Shown here: positions 1 through 6,762 of the stretch, one piece after another
Position numbering within the stretch: the first letter of the stretch is position 1
How the letters are laid out: every line of letters starts with the position of its first letter
DNA from: DATFPQ01 sp035264765
GTDB lineage: Bacteria; Actinomycetota; Actinomycetes; Actinomycetales; Angustibacteraceae
Assembly (NCBI GenBank): GCA_035264765.1
Contig: DATFPQ010000233.1
Location: forward strand, 1-17,750
DNA: 17,750 bases
Direction of reading: 5' to 3'
Notes under the pieces: model-generated
The model's database searches: none
Told to the model about the DNA's origin: nothing
The model's input: the letters and a program-made list of their open reading frames with translations, nothing else
Translations under genes and position numbers: made by a program

Positions 1-33
1 GCACGCCGTGGGGCGACCTTCACCCCTTCGCCG

Positions 34-1692
34 CTAGACCGACAGCCAGACCGCCGTGTCCGCCGGCAGCCGTCCGCTCGGGTCGAGTGGTCCGCTCGCG
101 AGCAGGGGCCTCGCGCCGTCCGGCACGGGAAGCGGTGACGCCGAGACGTTGACGAGGCAGACGAACCCGGGGTCGCGGGCCATCGCCAGCGCTCCCTCCG
201 GTGCCTCGAGCCACCGCATGCCACCGTCGCCGAGCGCGGGGTGCGTCCGGCGCAGCCGTAGCGCCGCCCGATAGAGCTCGAGCATGGAGTCGGGATCGCC
301 GGTCTGGGCGCCGACGGTGAGCCCCGCCCAGGACGGCGGCTGGGGCAGCCAGGGCTGCGCGGACGCGCCGGCGGGGCTGAACCCGAAGGGCGGGCGCTCG
401 CCGGACCAGGGGAGGGGCACCCGGCAACCGTCCCGGCCACGGCTGCGCCCGGCGGTCTGCCGCACACGTGGGTCCTGCAGCACCTCCTGCGGCAGGTCCT
501 CGACCTCTGGCAGACCCAGCTCCTGACCCTGGTAGACGTAGGCCCCGCCGGGGAGAGCCAGCAGGAGCAGCGCCGCGGCACGGGCCCGCCGGGTGCCGAG
601 CTCGAGGTGACCGGGGAGTCCGGCCAGGTCGTCCAGCGAGCGCAGCGGAGTGTCCGGCTGCTCGCGGGCGTACCGCGACACCTCGCGGGCGACATCGTGG
701 TTGGCGAGAACCCAGGTGGGGGGTGCGCCGACCGACTCGTGCGCCTCGCGGGTGCCGTCGATGACCTCGCGCAGCCGCCGGGCCCGCCACGGCGCGACCA
801 GGAAGTCGAAGTTGAAGGCGGTGTGCAGCTCGTCCGGGCGCACGTACCGCACCAGCCGGTGCGGGCGGTCCACCCACGCCTCGGCAACGAAGATGCGCTC
901 GCCCGGATAGGACTCCGCCACCTTGCGCCAGGCCCGGTAGACCTCGTGGACGTCCGGCTGGTCCCAGTGCGGGTGCTCGACGTCGGCGTCGACCTCCGGC
1001 GCGAGCGGCCAGGTCAGCTCTTCGACGTCGGGCAGCCCCTCGGCCTTGGCCAGGCCGTGGGCGACGTCGATGCGGAAGCCGTCGACACCCCGGTCGAACC
1101 AGAACCGGAGCGTGCGCTCGAAGTCCTCCCACACCTGCGGGTTGCGCCAGTTCAGGTCGGGCTGCTTGGGGCTGTAGAGATGCAGGTACCACTGTCCCGG
1201 GCGGCCCTCCGGGTCGACCGTCCGCGACCACGCGGGTCCGCCGAAGCGGCTGATCCAGTCGTTGGGGGCGAGCTCCCCGGACCTGCCGCGCCCGTCCCGG
1301 AACAGGAACCGCTCGCGCTCCGGCGACCCGGGTGGCGCGGCCAGCGCCTGCTGGAACCACGGGTGCTCGTCCGACGTGTGGTTGGGGACGACGTCGAGCA
1401 GCACGCGCAGCCCCAGGTCGTGCGCCTCCGCCACCATGGCCTCCGCCTCGGCCAGTGTGCCGAACACGGGGTCGACGTCCCGGTGGTCCGAGACGTCGTA
1501 GCCCGCGTCCGCCATCGGCGAGGGGTACCAGGGGCTGACCCACAGGGCGTCGACGCCGAGCTCGGCCAGGTAGGGCAGCCGCGTGCGCAGCCCCCCGATG
1601 TCTCCGACGCCGTCCCCGTCGCCGTCCGCGAAGCTGCGCGGGTAGACCTGGTAGACGACCGCGCTGCGCCACCAGGGCGTCCCGACGCCCAT
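34..1692 (-). CDS. GH13 alpha-glucosidase
   Basis: Predicted cytoplasmic retaining alpha-glucosidase (GH13, the oligo-1,6-glucosidase/AglA-like group) that cleaves terminal glucose from maltose-type or isomaltose-type oligosaccharides. The N-terminal VVYQVYPRSFAD block is typical of this group. The four GH13 regions are present: DVVPNH near residue 100-105, GFRIDVAH with nucleophile D209, FVAEAW with acid/base E271, and VLANHD with transition-state D333. The C-terminal GRDGCRVPLPW block is also characteristic. I chose the ATG at 1692 because the protein then begins MGVGTPWWRS, as relatives do. An in-frame GTG at 1713 would add seven residues (MRARRRL). Neither start has a good Shine-Dalgarno sequence. 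The gene lies 77 bp downstream of the UspA-like gene on the same strand. Exact substrate preference cannot be read from the sequence. Confidence 0.93.
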   Translation of the reverse strand: MGVGTPWWRSAVVYQVYPRSFADGDGDGVGDIGGLRTRLPYLAELGVDALWVSPWYPSPMADAGYDVSDHRDVDPVFGTLAEAEAMVAEAHDLGLRVLLDVVPNHTSDEHPWFQQALAAPPGSPERERFLFRDGRGRSGELAPNDWISRFGGPAWSRTVDPEGRPGQWYLHLYSPKQPDLNWRNPQVWEDFERTLRFWFDRGVDGFRIDVAHGLAKAEGLPDVEELTWPLAPEVDADVEHPHWDQPDVHEVYRAWRKVAESYPGERIFVAEAWVDRPHRLVRYVRPDELHTAFNFDFLVAPWRARRLREVIDGTREAHESVGAPPTWVLANHDVAREVSRYAREQPDTPLRSLDDLAGLPGHLELGTRRARAAALLLLALPGGAYVYQGQELGLPEVEDLPQEVLQDPRVRQTAGRSRGRDGCRVPLPWSGERPPFGFSPAGASAQPWLPQPPSWAGLTVGAQTGDPDSMLELYRAALRLRRTHPALGDGGMRWLEAPEGALAMARDPGFVCLVNVSASPLPVPDGARPLLASGPLDPSGRLPADTAVWLSV

Positions 1693-1714
1693 CAGTCGAC
1701 GCCGAGCGCGCACT

Positions 1715-1729
1715 CAAGAGGTGCAAGAG
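1715..1729. promoter_or_regulatory. CAAGAG direct repeat upstream of alpha-glucosidase
   Basis: CAAGAG occurs at 1715-1720 and again at 1724-1729 (CTCTTG on the coding strand), 9 bp apart, just upstream of the chosen alpha-glucosidase start. Sugar-responsive LacI-family regulators often control such genes from sites of this size close to the start. No regulator gene is visible nearby and the element is short, so operator function is only a guess. Confidence 0.2.
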
Positions 1730-1769
1730 TTTCCGGGCGTTGAGCCTTGCCGTCGCGGTAGTTCACGGG

Positions 1770-2252
1770 TCAGCCCAAGAAGGTTGTGCCCGCGTACACG
1801 TGCAGCACGGGGACGCCCAGCTCGTCACGGGCCCGGCTGGCCCAGTCGCGGTGGAAGGTGTCCTCGACGGCGTGCGGCCGCGTCACCACGACCACCTCGC
1901 GGGCGCCGCTGCGCTCGACCTGGGTCCGTACCGCGGGCAGCGGGTCGTCCTCGGTCACCGTTCCCTGCGCCGTCACGCCGAGCGACCGCAGCGACTCCAG
2001 CGACCGCTCGAGGGCCTTGGCCGCAGAGGCTCGGGCCTGCTCCCCCTTGGGCTCTCGGTGCCGGACCGCGTCCAGGGCGGCCCGCAGCTGCAGCAGGCTC
2101 AGGTGGTCCAGGACGTCGACGAGCAGGTTCCGCTCGGTGTCGGCGGGCACGAGCACGTGGTACTCCAGCTGCTCGCCCTCGTGCAGGGCGGTGATCCGCC
2201 GGGCGTCACCGGCATCGAGGGCCTGCTCGGTTAGCAGGACGATGGAGTCCAC
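1770..2252 (-). CDS. UspA-like hypothetical protein
   Basis: A 160-residue protein that looks like a single universal-stress-protein (Rossmann-like) domain. It opens with a short hydrophobic strand (MDSIVLLTEQAL). A strand LEYHVLVPAD follows around residues 29-38, then a long helical middle with SAAKALERSLESL. The end shows the usual late strands: AREVVVVTRPHAVED near 117-131 and LGVPVLHVY near 145-153. I do not see the classical ATP-binding G-2x-G-9x-G(S/T) signature, so nucleotide binding is doubtful. The start is a GTG with a strong AAGGAG ribosome site 8 nt upstream (CTCCTT at 2261-2266 on the plus strand). It diverges from the DNA ligase gene and lies upstream of the alpha-glucosidase. 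Actual function is unknown. Confidence 0.8.
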   Translation of the reverse strand: MDSIVLLTEQALDAGDARRITALHEGEQLEYHVLVPADTERNLLVDVLDHLSLLQLRAALDAVRHREPKGEQARASAAKALERSLESLRSLGVTAQGTVTEDDPLPAVRTQVERSGAREVVVVTRPHAVEDTFHRDWASRARDELGVPVLHVYAGTTFLG

Positions 2253-2375
2253 CGTGGGTGCTCCTTCCGGACTCGGCTACTGCGGCGATCCTGGCACGGC
2301 CGGGGAACGGCCGCCGTCCTGGGGCGACGGCGCGGCGGGTGCGCCGGCGACCGCCGCCGGTGGAGACTGACGCCC

Positions 2376-3440
2376 GTGGACCTGCCCGTGATGCCGCCCG
2401 TCGCCCCGATGCTGGCCAAGCCGGCGCCCGAGATCCCCGCCGGGCAGCTGTACGAGCCGAAGTGGGACGGCTTCCGCTCGATCATCTTCCGTGACGGCGA
2501 CGAGGTGGAAATCGGCAGCCGCAACGAGCGGCCCATGACCCGCTACTTCCCGGAGGTCGTGGAGGCCGTGAAGGCGGCGTTCCCTGCCCGGGCCGTGGTG
2601 GACGGCGAGATCGTCATCGCGGACCCGGAGCGGAACACGCTCGACTTCGAGGCGCTTCAGCAGCGGATACACCCCGCCGTCAGCCGGGTGACCCTGCTCT
2701 CGAAGCAGACCCCGGCCAGCTTCGTGGCGTTCGACCTGCTCGCCCTCGACGACGAGGACCTGACCGGGCGTCCCCTGGTGGAGCGGCGCGCGCTGCTGGA
2801 GCGGGTGCTGGGGGACGCCGCGCCAGCGGTCCACGTGACCCCTGCCACCCAGGACCTCGACGTGGCACGGCAGTGGTTCGAGCAGTTCGAGGGGGCGGGT
2901 CTCGACGGGCTGGTCGCCAAGCGGCTCGACCTGCGCTACCAGCCGGACAAGCGCGTGATGACGAAGATCAAGCACGAGCGCACGGCGGACTGCGTGGTCG
3001 CCGGCTACCGGGTGCACAAGTCGGGCGCCGAGGCGCTGGGGTCCCTGCTGCTCGGCCTGTATGACGACGAAGGCGTGCTCGTCTCGGTCGGCGTGGTGGG
3101 CGCCTTCCCGATGGCCCGGCGCCGCCAGCTGCTCACCGAGCTGCAGCCGCTGGTGACCGACTTCGAGGACCACCCGTGGGCGTGGGCGCAGCAGGAGGCC
3201 GGCAACCGCACGCCGCGCAAGTCCGAGACCAGCCGGTGGAACGCGGGCAAGGACCTTTCGTTCACCCCGCTGCGCCCCGAGCGCGTCGTCGAGGTGCGCT
3301 ACGACTACATGGAGGGCGTCCGGTTCCGGCACACCACCCAGTTCGTCCGGTGGCGTCCGGACCGGGACCCGCGCAGCTGCACGTACGCCCAGCTGGAGCG
3401 ACCCGTCGGCTTCCGCATCACGGACGTCCTCGGCGGCTGA
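2376..3440 (+). CDS. ligC: ATP-dependent DNA ligase, LigC-like
   Basis: A 354-residue ATP-dependent DNA ligase with nucleotidyltransferase and OB-fold domains. Its length fits the mycobacterial LigC group, and it lacks the polymerase and nuclease domains of LigD. Motif I is EPKWDG with adenylated lysine K29. SRN (R50) and VVDGEIV (E78) follow, then SFVAFDLLALD near 115-125, LDGLVAKR near 176-183 (motif IV) and VMTKIKH near 194-200 (motif V). The OB fold fills residues from about 205 to the end. The GTG start is supported by GGAG at 2362-2365; an ATG at 2391 is the alternative. LigC proteins seal nicks and serve as backup repair ligases beside NAD-dependent LigA. No Ku or LigD gene is adjacent. 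The gene diverges from the UspA-like gene across 123 bp. Confidence 0.93.
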   Translation: MDLPVMPPVAPMLAKPAPEIPAGQLYEPKWDGFRSIIFRDGDEVEIGSRNERPMTRYFPEVVEAVKAAFPARAVVDGEIVIADPERNTLDFEALQQRIHPAVSRVTLLSKQTPASFVAFDLLALDDEDLTGRPLVERRALLERVLGDAAPAVHVTPATQDLDVARQWFEQFEGAGLDGLVAKRLDLRYQPDKRVMTKIKHERTADCVVAGYRVHKSGAEALGSLLLGLYDDEGVLVSVGVVGAFPMARRRQLLTELQPLVTDFEDHPWAWAQQEAGNRTPRKSETSRWNAGKDLSFTPLRPERVVEVRYDYMEGVRFRHTTQFVRWRPDRDPRSCTYAQLERPVGFRITDVLGG

Positions 3441-3480
3441 CACCCCTTTGCTCACGAGCGGCGCCGTTACGCACGGGCGA

Positions 3481-3506
3481 CGCCACGAAGGGGGCCCTCG
3501 TCGGCG
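3481..3506. terminator. Imperfect GC hairpin between convergent genes
   Basis: Between the convergent ligase and protease genes, CGCC-ACGA-A-GGG can pair with CCC-TCGT-C-GGCG, leaving one unpaired base per arm and a tiny loop. AAAA follows on the plus strand, so the U tract would serve neither direction after the stem. It may still stop or slow transcription from both sides, but it is not a textbook intrinsic terminator. Confidence 0.3.
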
Positions 3507-3555
3507 AAAATCGGCGCTGCTCGGGAGCAACGGCGTCGGCGGGGAGCACGCGAGC

Positions 3556-4533
3556 TCAGCCGTCGGTGAGCTCGCTGGGCACGGTGATGACGTCGACCAT
3601 GGCGCCGTTGCGCACCACGGTGATCGGCAGCGGCCGTCCGATCGCGTCGTCGAACAGCAGCCGCTGCAGACTCTGCGCGTCCGACACCGGGCTGCGGCCC
3701 GCCGACAGCACCAGGTCGCCGCGCTTGAGCCCCGCGAGGTCCGCGGGAGCGCCGGCCACGACGTCCGCGACCCGGAGCCCCACCCGCTGGCCGGTGCGGG
3801 CCGCGAGCGCGGCTGGCAGCGGGGTGGGGGCGCTGACCAGGCCCAGGTACGCGCGGCGCACCCGTCCGTCGGTGAGCAGCGCGCCGATGATCCGACGGGT
3901 GGTGGTGTTGATCGGGATCGCCAGGCCCAGCCCGACGCCGGCGACCGCGGTGTTGACGCCGACGACCCGGCCGGCCGCATCGGCGAGCGCGCCGCCGGAG
4001 CTGCCCGGGTTGAGGGCCGCGTCGGTCTGGATGACGTCCTCGATCACCCGGCCGGCCCGCGCGCCCTGGGTCGGCAGCGAGCGGCCGAGGGCGCTGACCA
4101 CGCCGGCGGTCACCGAGCCGGCCAGCCCCAGCGGGTTCCCCACCGCGACGATGAGCTGTCCGACCCGCAGGTCGGCGGCATCGCCCAGCGTCGCGGGCGG
4201 CGGCGTGCCCCCGCGCGCGCGCAGAACCGCGAGGTCGGACAGCGGATCGGCCCCGACGACGTCCAGTGGCGTCTCCGTACCGTCCGCGAAGGCCGCGTTT
4301 CCGGTGGCCGCGCCCTCCACCACGTGAGCGTTGGTGAGCAGGTAGCCGTCGCTGGTGAACACCACCGCAGAGCCGGCACCCTCCCGCCGGCGACCCTGCC
4401 GGTCCCGGGAGCTCACCCGCAGCGCGGCGACCGCCGGAGTCAGCGCTGCGGCGACCCTCGTCACCACCCGGGAGTAGGCGTCCAGCGCCTCGTCCTCGGT
4501 GGGAATGCGGTCCTCGTTGAGCGGTGCAGCCAC
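3556..4533 (-). CDS. HtrA-like trypsin/PDZ serine protease, no export signal
   Basis: A 325-residue S1C-type serine protease followed by one PDZ domain. The catalytic triad is visible: H70 in LTNAHVV, D100 in DPLSDLAVL and S179 in LNPGSSGGAL. The protease domain runs from about residue 30 to 215 and the PDZ domain from about 225 to 318, with the groove motif AYLGL and the GLKRGDLVLSAG turn. Most HtrA/DegP/PepD proteins carry a signal peptide or membrane anchor. Here the N-terminus (MAAPLNEDRIPTEDEALDAY) is charged and lacks one, so the enzyme should be cytoplasmic unless an upstream start was missed. The GTG start has a near-ideal GGGAGG site five bases upstream, which makes a longer form unlikely. 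It diverges from the hydrolase gene; substrates are unknown. Confidence 0.9.
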   Translation of the reverse strand: MAAPLNEDRIPTEDEALDAYSRVVTRVAAALTPAVAALRVSSRDRQGRRREGAGSAVVFTSDGYLLTNAHVVEGAATGNAAFADGTETPLDVVGADPLSDLAVLRARGGTPPPATLGDAADLRVGQLIVAVGNPLGLAGSVTAGVVSALGRSLPTQGARAGRVIEDVIQTDAALNPGSSGGALADAAGRVVGVNTAVAGVGLGLAIPINTTTRRIIGALLTDGRVRRAYLGLVSAPTPLPAALAARTGQRVGLRVADVVAGAPADLAGLKRGDLVLSAGRSPVSDAQSLQRLLFDDAIGRPLPITVVRNGAMVDVITVPSELTDG

Positions 4534-4633
4534 GACTGCCTCCCTATTACAAGATTACTCGACAACACGCTTCGCGGCCCGCCTATGCCCTGCCTCTCCC
4601 GAAGCGTGCGGCCGGGCATGGCACCATCCGTCC
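4534..4633. promoter_or_regulatory. Divergent promoter region with AT-rich patch
   Basis: The 100-bp gap between the divergent protease and hydrolase genes holds an AT-rich patch at about 4544-4566 (CTATTACAAGATTACTCGAC) that stands out in this GC-rich window. It contains TAAT-type hexamers on the protease strand close to the GGGAGG ribosome site, so it probably holds at least the protease promoter. I cannot assign exact -35/-10 pairs. Confidence 0.4.
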
Positions 4634-5878
4634 ATGGCACTGCCCGACCGCGGACCCCTGCTCGTGCGAACGCCGGCTCACACCGCGGTGCGGACGGCGG
4701 CCGTGGGCGCCGGCGTCGCTGCCGCGCTGGTCGGCGTGGGGACCATCGCGCTCGCGGCCTACTTCACCCGGCGGGTGCTGACGCCCGACCACGTCAGGCC
4801 CGATGACGTCGTGGTGCACGACGTCGACCTCGCGGCGGTCCCGCCCACCGTGACCCTCGCGCGCACCGACGAGACGGTCGCGCCCGGCCGGTACGGGCTG
4901 GGCTGGGGCGGCAGCGACGGCTGGCGCTGGCGCGGCCACGCCCGGCTCGGCGAGGTGCTGCGAGCGGACGACGACCTGGTGGTCCGTGAGCTGCTCGGGG
5001 TTGACCGCGGGACGCCGGCCTCCGGACCGGCCCGGTGGAACCAGTACTACCTTTCGGGGACGCCGGACGAGGCGCTGGGTCTGGCCTACCAGGACGTCGA
5101 GCTCCCGACCGACGTCGGGCCGATGCCGGCCTGGTACGTGCCCGCAGAAGAAGAGGCACAGCCGAGCGGCGACTGGGCGGTTCTGGTGCACGGCCGCGGC
5201 GCCACCCGCGAGGAGTGCCTGCGCGCCGTGCCGGTGGCGCACCGGCTCGGGATGGACGTCCTCGTGCCGTCGTACCGCAACGACCTGGGCGCGCCGAAGG
5301 ACCCCAGCGGCCGGTACCACCTCGGCGACAGTGAGTGGCGGGACGTCGAGGCCGCACTGTTGTGGGCGGTGGAGCGCGGCGCGCGCCAGGTAGTGCTGAT
5401 GGGATGGTCGATGGGCGGGGCGATCGTGCTCCAGGCCGCCACCCGCTCGTGGCTGTCCGACCGCGTCCGGGCCGTGGTGCTGGACGGGCCGGTGGTCGAC
5501 TGGCACGCCGTGCTCGACTACCACTCCGCGCTCAACCGCGTGCCGGCGCGCGTCACGCGCATGGGTCACTCGATGATGCGCCACCCGCTGGGCCGGCGGC
5601 TGGTCGGACTGCAGCACCCGCTCGACCTGCGCCGGCTGGACTGGGTGACGCGGGCCGCCGAGCTGAGGCTGCCGGTGCTCGTCGTCCACAGCGACGCCGA
5701 CGAGTTCGTCCCGAACGCGGCCTCGCTGGCGCTGGGCCGGGCCCGGCCCGACGTCGTCCGGGTGGAGCCCTGGGACCAGGGCCGGCACACCAAGGAGTGG
5801 AACACCGACCCCGAGCGCTGGGAGCGGGTGGTGGGGGAGTTCGTCGCCGCGGCGCTCAGCCGCGGGTCCAGCGGGTGA
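4634..5878 (+). CDS. Membrane-anchored alpha/beta hydrolase
   Basis: A 414-residue alpha/beta-hydrolase-fold protein with an N-terminal anchor. Residues about 22-44 (AVGAGVAAALVGVGTIALAAYF) form a hydrophobic segment followed by RR, so the rest is probably held at the membrane by one helix. The catalytic triad can be proposed: S259 in the nucleophile elbow GWSMGGA, D356 in HSDADEFVP and H385 in GRHTKEW. The oxyanion region is LVHGRGATREE. The first 150 residues after the anchor are not obviously catalytic. I chose the ATG at 4634 (MALPDRGPLL); the frame is open further upstream but that part reads as non-coding. The ribosome site is weak. The 3' end overlaps the convergent reductase gene by 23 bp. 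The substrate (ester, peptide or other) cannot be told. Confidence 0.88.
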   Translation: MALPDRGPLLVRTPAHTAVRTAAVGAGVAAALVGVGTIALAAYFTRRVLTPDHVRPDDVVVHDVDLAAVPPTVTLARTDETVAPGRYGLGWGGSDGWRWRGHARLGEVLRADDDLVVRELLGVDRGTPASGPARWNQYYLSGTPDEALGLAYQDVELPTDVGPMPAWYVPAEEEAQPSGDWAVLVHGRGATREECLRAVPVAHRLGMDVLVPSYRNDLGAPKDPSGRYHLGDSEWRDVEAALLWAVERGARQVVLMGWSMGGAIVLQAATRSWLSDRVRAVVLDGPVVDWHAVLDYHSALNRVPARVTRMGHSMMRHPLGRRLVGLQHPLDLRRLDWVTRAAELRLPVLVVHSDADEFVPNAASLALGRARPDVVRVEPWDQGRHTKEWNTDPERWERVVGEFVAAALSRGSSG

Positions 5879-6644
5879 GCAGCACGCCCTGGGACTCCAG
5901 CAGGTGCGCCAGGCGCATCCCCTGATGCACCGCCGCCCCGCTCACGACCCGCGGCGCGTTGCCGCCGACGACAACGGGCGAGAGCGTGAGGCAGAGCTCG
6001 TCGAGCAGCCCGCTGCCGACGACGTCGCTCATCAACCGCGGGCCACCCTCCAGGAGCACTCGCCGCAGCCCGCGAGCGCCGAGCTGCTCGACCGCCTCCG
6101 CGACGTCGATCCGGTCGCGGCCGACCTGGATCACGGCGTCGTCGCCGAGCTGGTCGCGGACCTCGGCCACCCGCTCGGGGTCCGCGCCGGAGCAGGTGAT
6201 GACCAGCAGCGGACCGCTGCCGTCCAGCGGGTCGAGGACCGTGGGTGGCAGCTCCAGCGACGCGGTCACCAGCGCGAGGACCGGCGCCGGAGCCAGGCCC
6301 AGCCGTTCGCGCAGCCCGCGCCGGGCCGGGGGCACCGTCACGGGGTGGTAGCCCTCGACCCGTGCGGTACCGGCACCCACCAGGACGACGTCGCAGAGCG
6401 CTCGCAGGATGCCGAACACCCTGCGGTCGGCCTGGGTGCCGATGCTTCCGGACACCCCGTCGGCGCCGGCCACCGCGCCGTCCAGTGAGGTGATGAAGTT
6501 GGCCCGGACGTAGGCCCGGTCGAGCTCGTGCGGGTAGTCGTACCAGTCGGCGAGGTCGTCGTCCTCCAGCGCCTCCAGCCGCTGCAGCGAGGCCTGGGGT
6601 GGAACGGGGCCCGGCGGCGTGGCGGGGACCTCTGGGGACGGCAC
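5856..6644 (-). CDS. RibD C-terminal-type (pyrimidine reductase family) oxidoreductase
   Basis: A 262-residue NADPH-dependent reductase of the RibD_C/dihydrofolate-reductase-like fold, often annotated in actinobacteria as pyrimidine reductase family protein. Diagnostic blocks are RANFITSLDG at residues 47-56, DVVLVGAGTARVEGY at 85-99, VLLEGGPRLMSDVV at 196-209 and LTLSPVVVGG at 219-228. The N-terminal deaminase domain of full RibD is absent. In the riboflavin pathway such domains reduce the ribosyl side chain of the deaminated pyrimidine intermediate. No other riboflavin gene is nearby, so a different substrate is possible. I chose GTG 6644. The frame stays open to 6917, but upstream residues are Arg/Cys/Ser-rich and overlap the DUF4032 gene. 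No ribosome site precedes it; instead a 20-bp repeat ends 7 bp before the start. Confidence 0.85.
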   Translation of the reverse strand: MPSPEVPATPPGPVPPQASLQRLEALEDDDLADWYDYPHELDRAYVRANFITSLDGAVAGADGVSGSIGTQADRRVFGILRALCDVVLVGAGTARVEGYHPVTVPPARRGLRERLGLAPAPVLALVTASLELPPTVLDPLDGSGPLLVITCSGADPERVAEVRDQLGDDAVIQVGRDRIDVAEAVEQLGARGLRRVLLEGGPRLMSDVVGSGLLDELCLTLSPVVVGGNAPRVVSGAAVHQGMRLAHLLESQGVLLTRWTRG

Positions 6645-6651
6645 GGCGTGC

Positions 6652-6671
6652 AGTCTGCCAGCCGGCACCGG
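6652..6671 (-). repeat. 20-bp inverted element, copy A
   Basis: Read on the minus strand this is CCGGTGCCGGCTGGCAGACT. It matches copy B at 18 of 20 positions in opposite orientation and ends 7 bp before the reductase start, so each divergent gene has one copy just upstream. It may be an operator for a shared regulator or a duplicated promoter part. Confidence 0.5.
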
Positions 6672-6716
6672 CCGGCGCGGTCGAACGTCCGCGGTGCAGG
6701 CCCCCCGGTTGCAGCC

Positions 6717-6736
6717 CCGGTGGCGGCTGGCAGGCT
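6717..6736 (+). repeat. 20-bp inverted element, copy B
   Basis: This is CCGGTGGCGGCTGGCAGGCT on the plus strand, differing from copy A at positions 7 and 18. It abuts the TAGGGT -10 element of the DUF4032 gene, a position where a bound protein would affect polymerase directly. Confidence 0.5.
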
Positions 6737-6742
6737 TAGGGT
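6737..6742 (+). promoter_or_regulatory. TAGGGT -10 element for DUF4032 gene
   Basis: TAGGGT fits the actinobacterial TANNNT -10 pattern. Transcription would begin near 6749, giving a leader of about 14 nt that includes the GGAGA ribosome site at 6753-6757. No convincing -35 box lies 17-19 bp upstream; a TTGCAG at 6709-6714 is 22 bp away. Confidence 0.5.
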
Positions 6743-6762
6743 CCCCCCCGCTGGAGATCCCC

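Noticed and set aside
1..37. A plus-strand gene ending in TAG at 35-37, sharing CTAG with the alpha-glucosidase stop
   Set aside because: Only 11 codons are visible in that frame, too few to show coding. It remains possible because the same arrangement occurs at 12359-12362.
607..1743. Plus-strand open frame antisense to the alpha-glucosidase
   Set aside because: Low-complexity Val/Arg/Asp-rich translation with no motif, fully inside a convincing GH13 gene.
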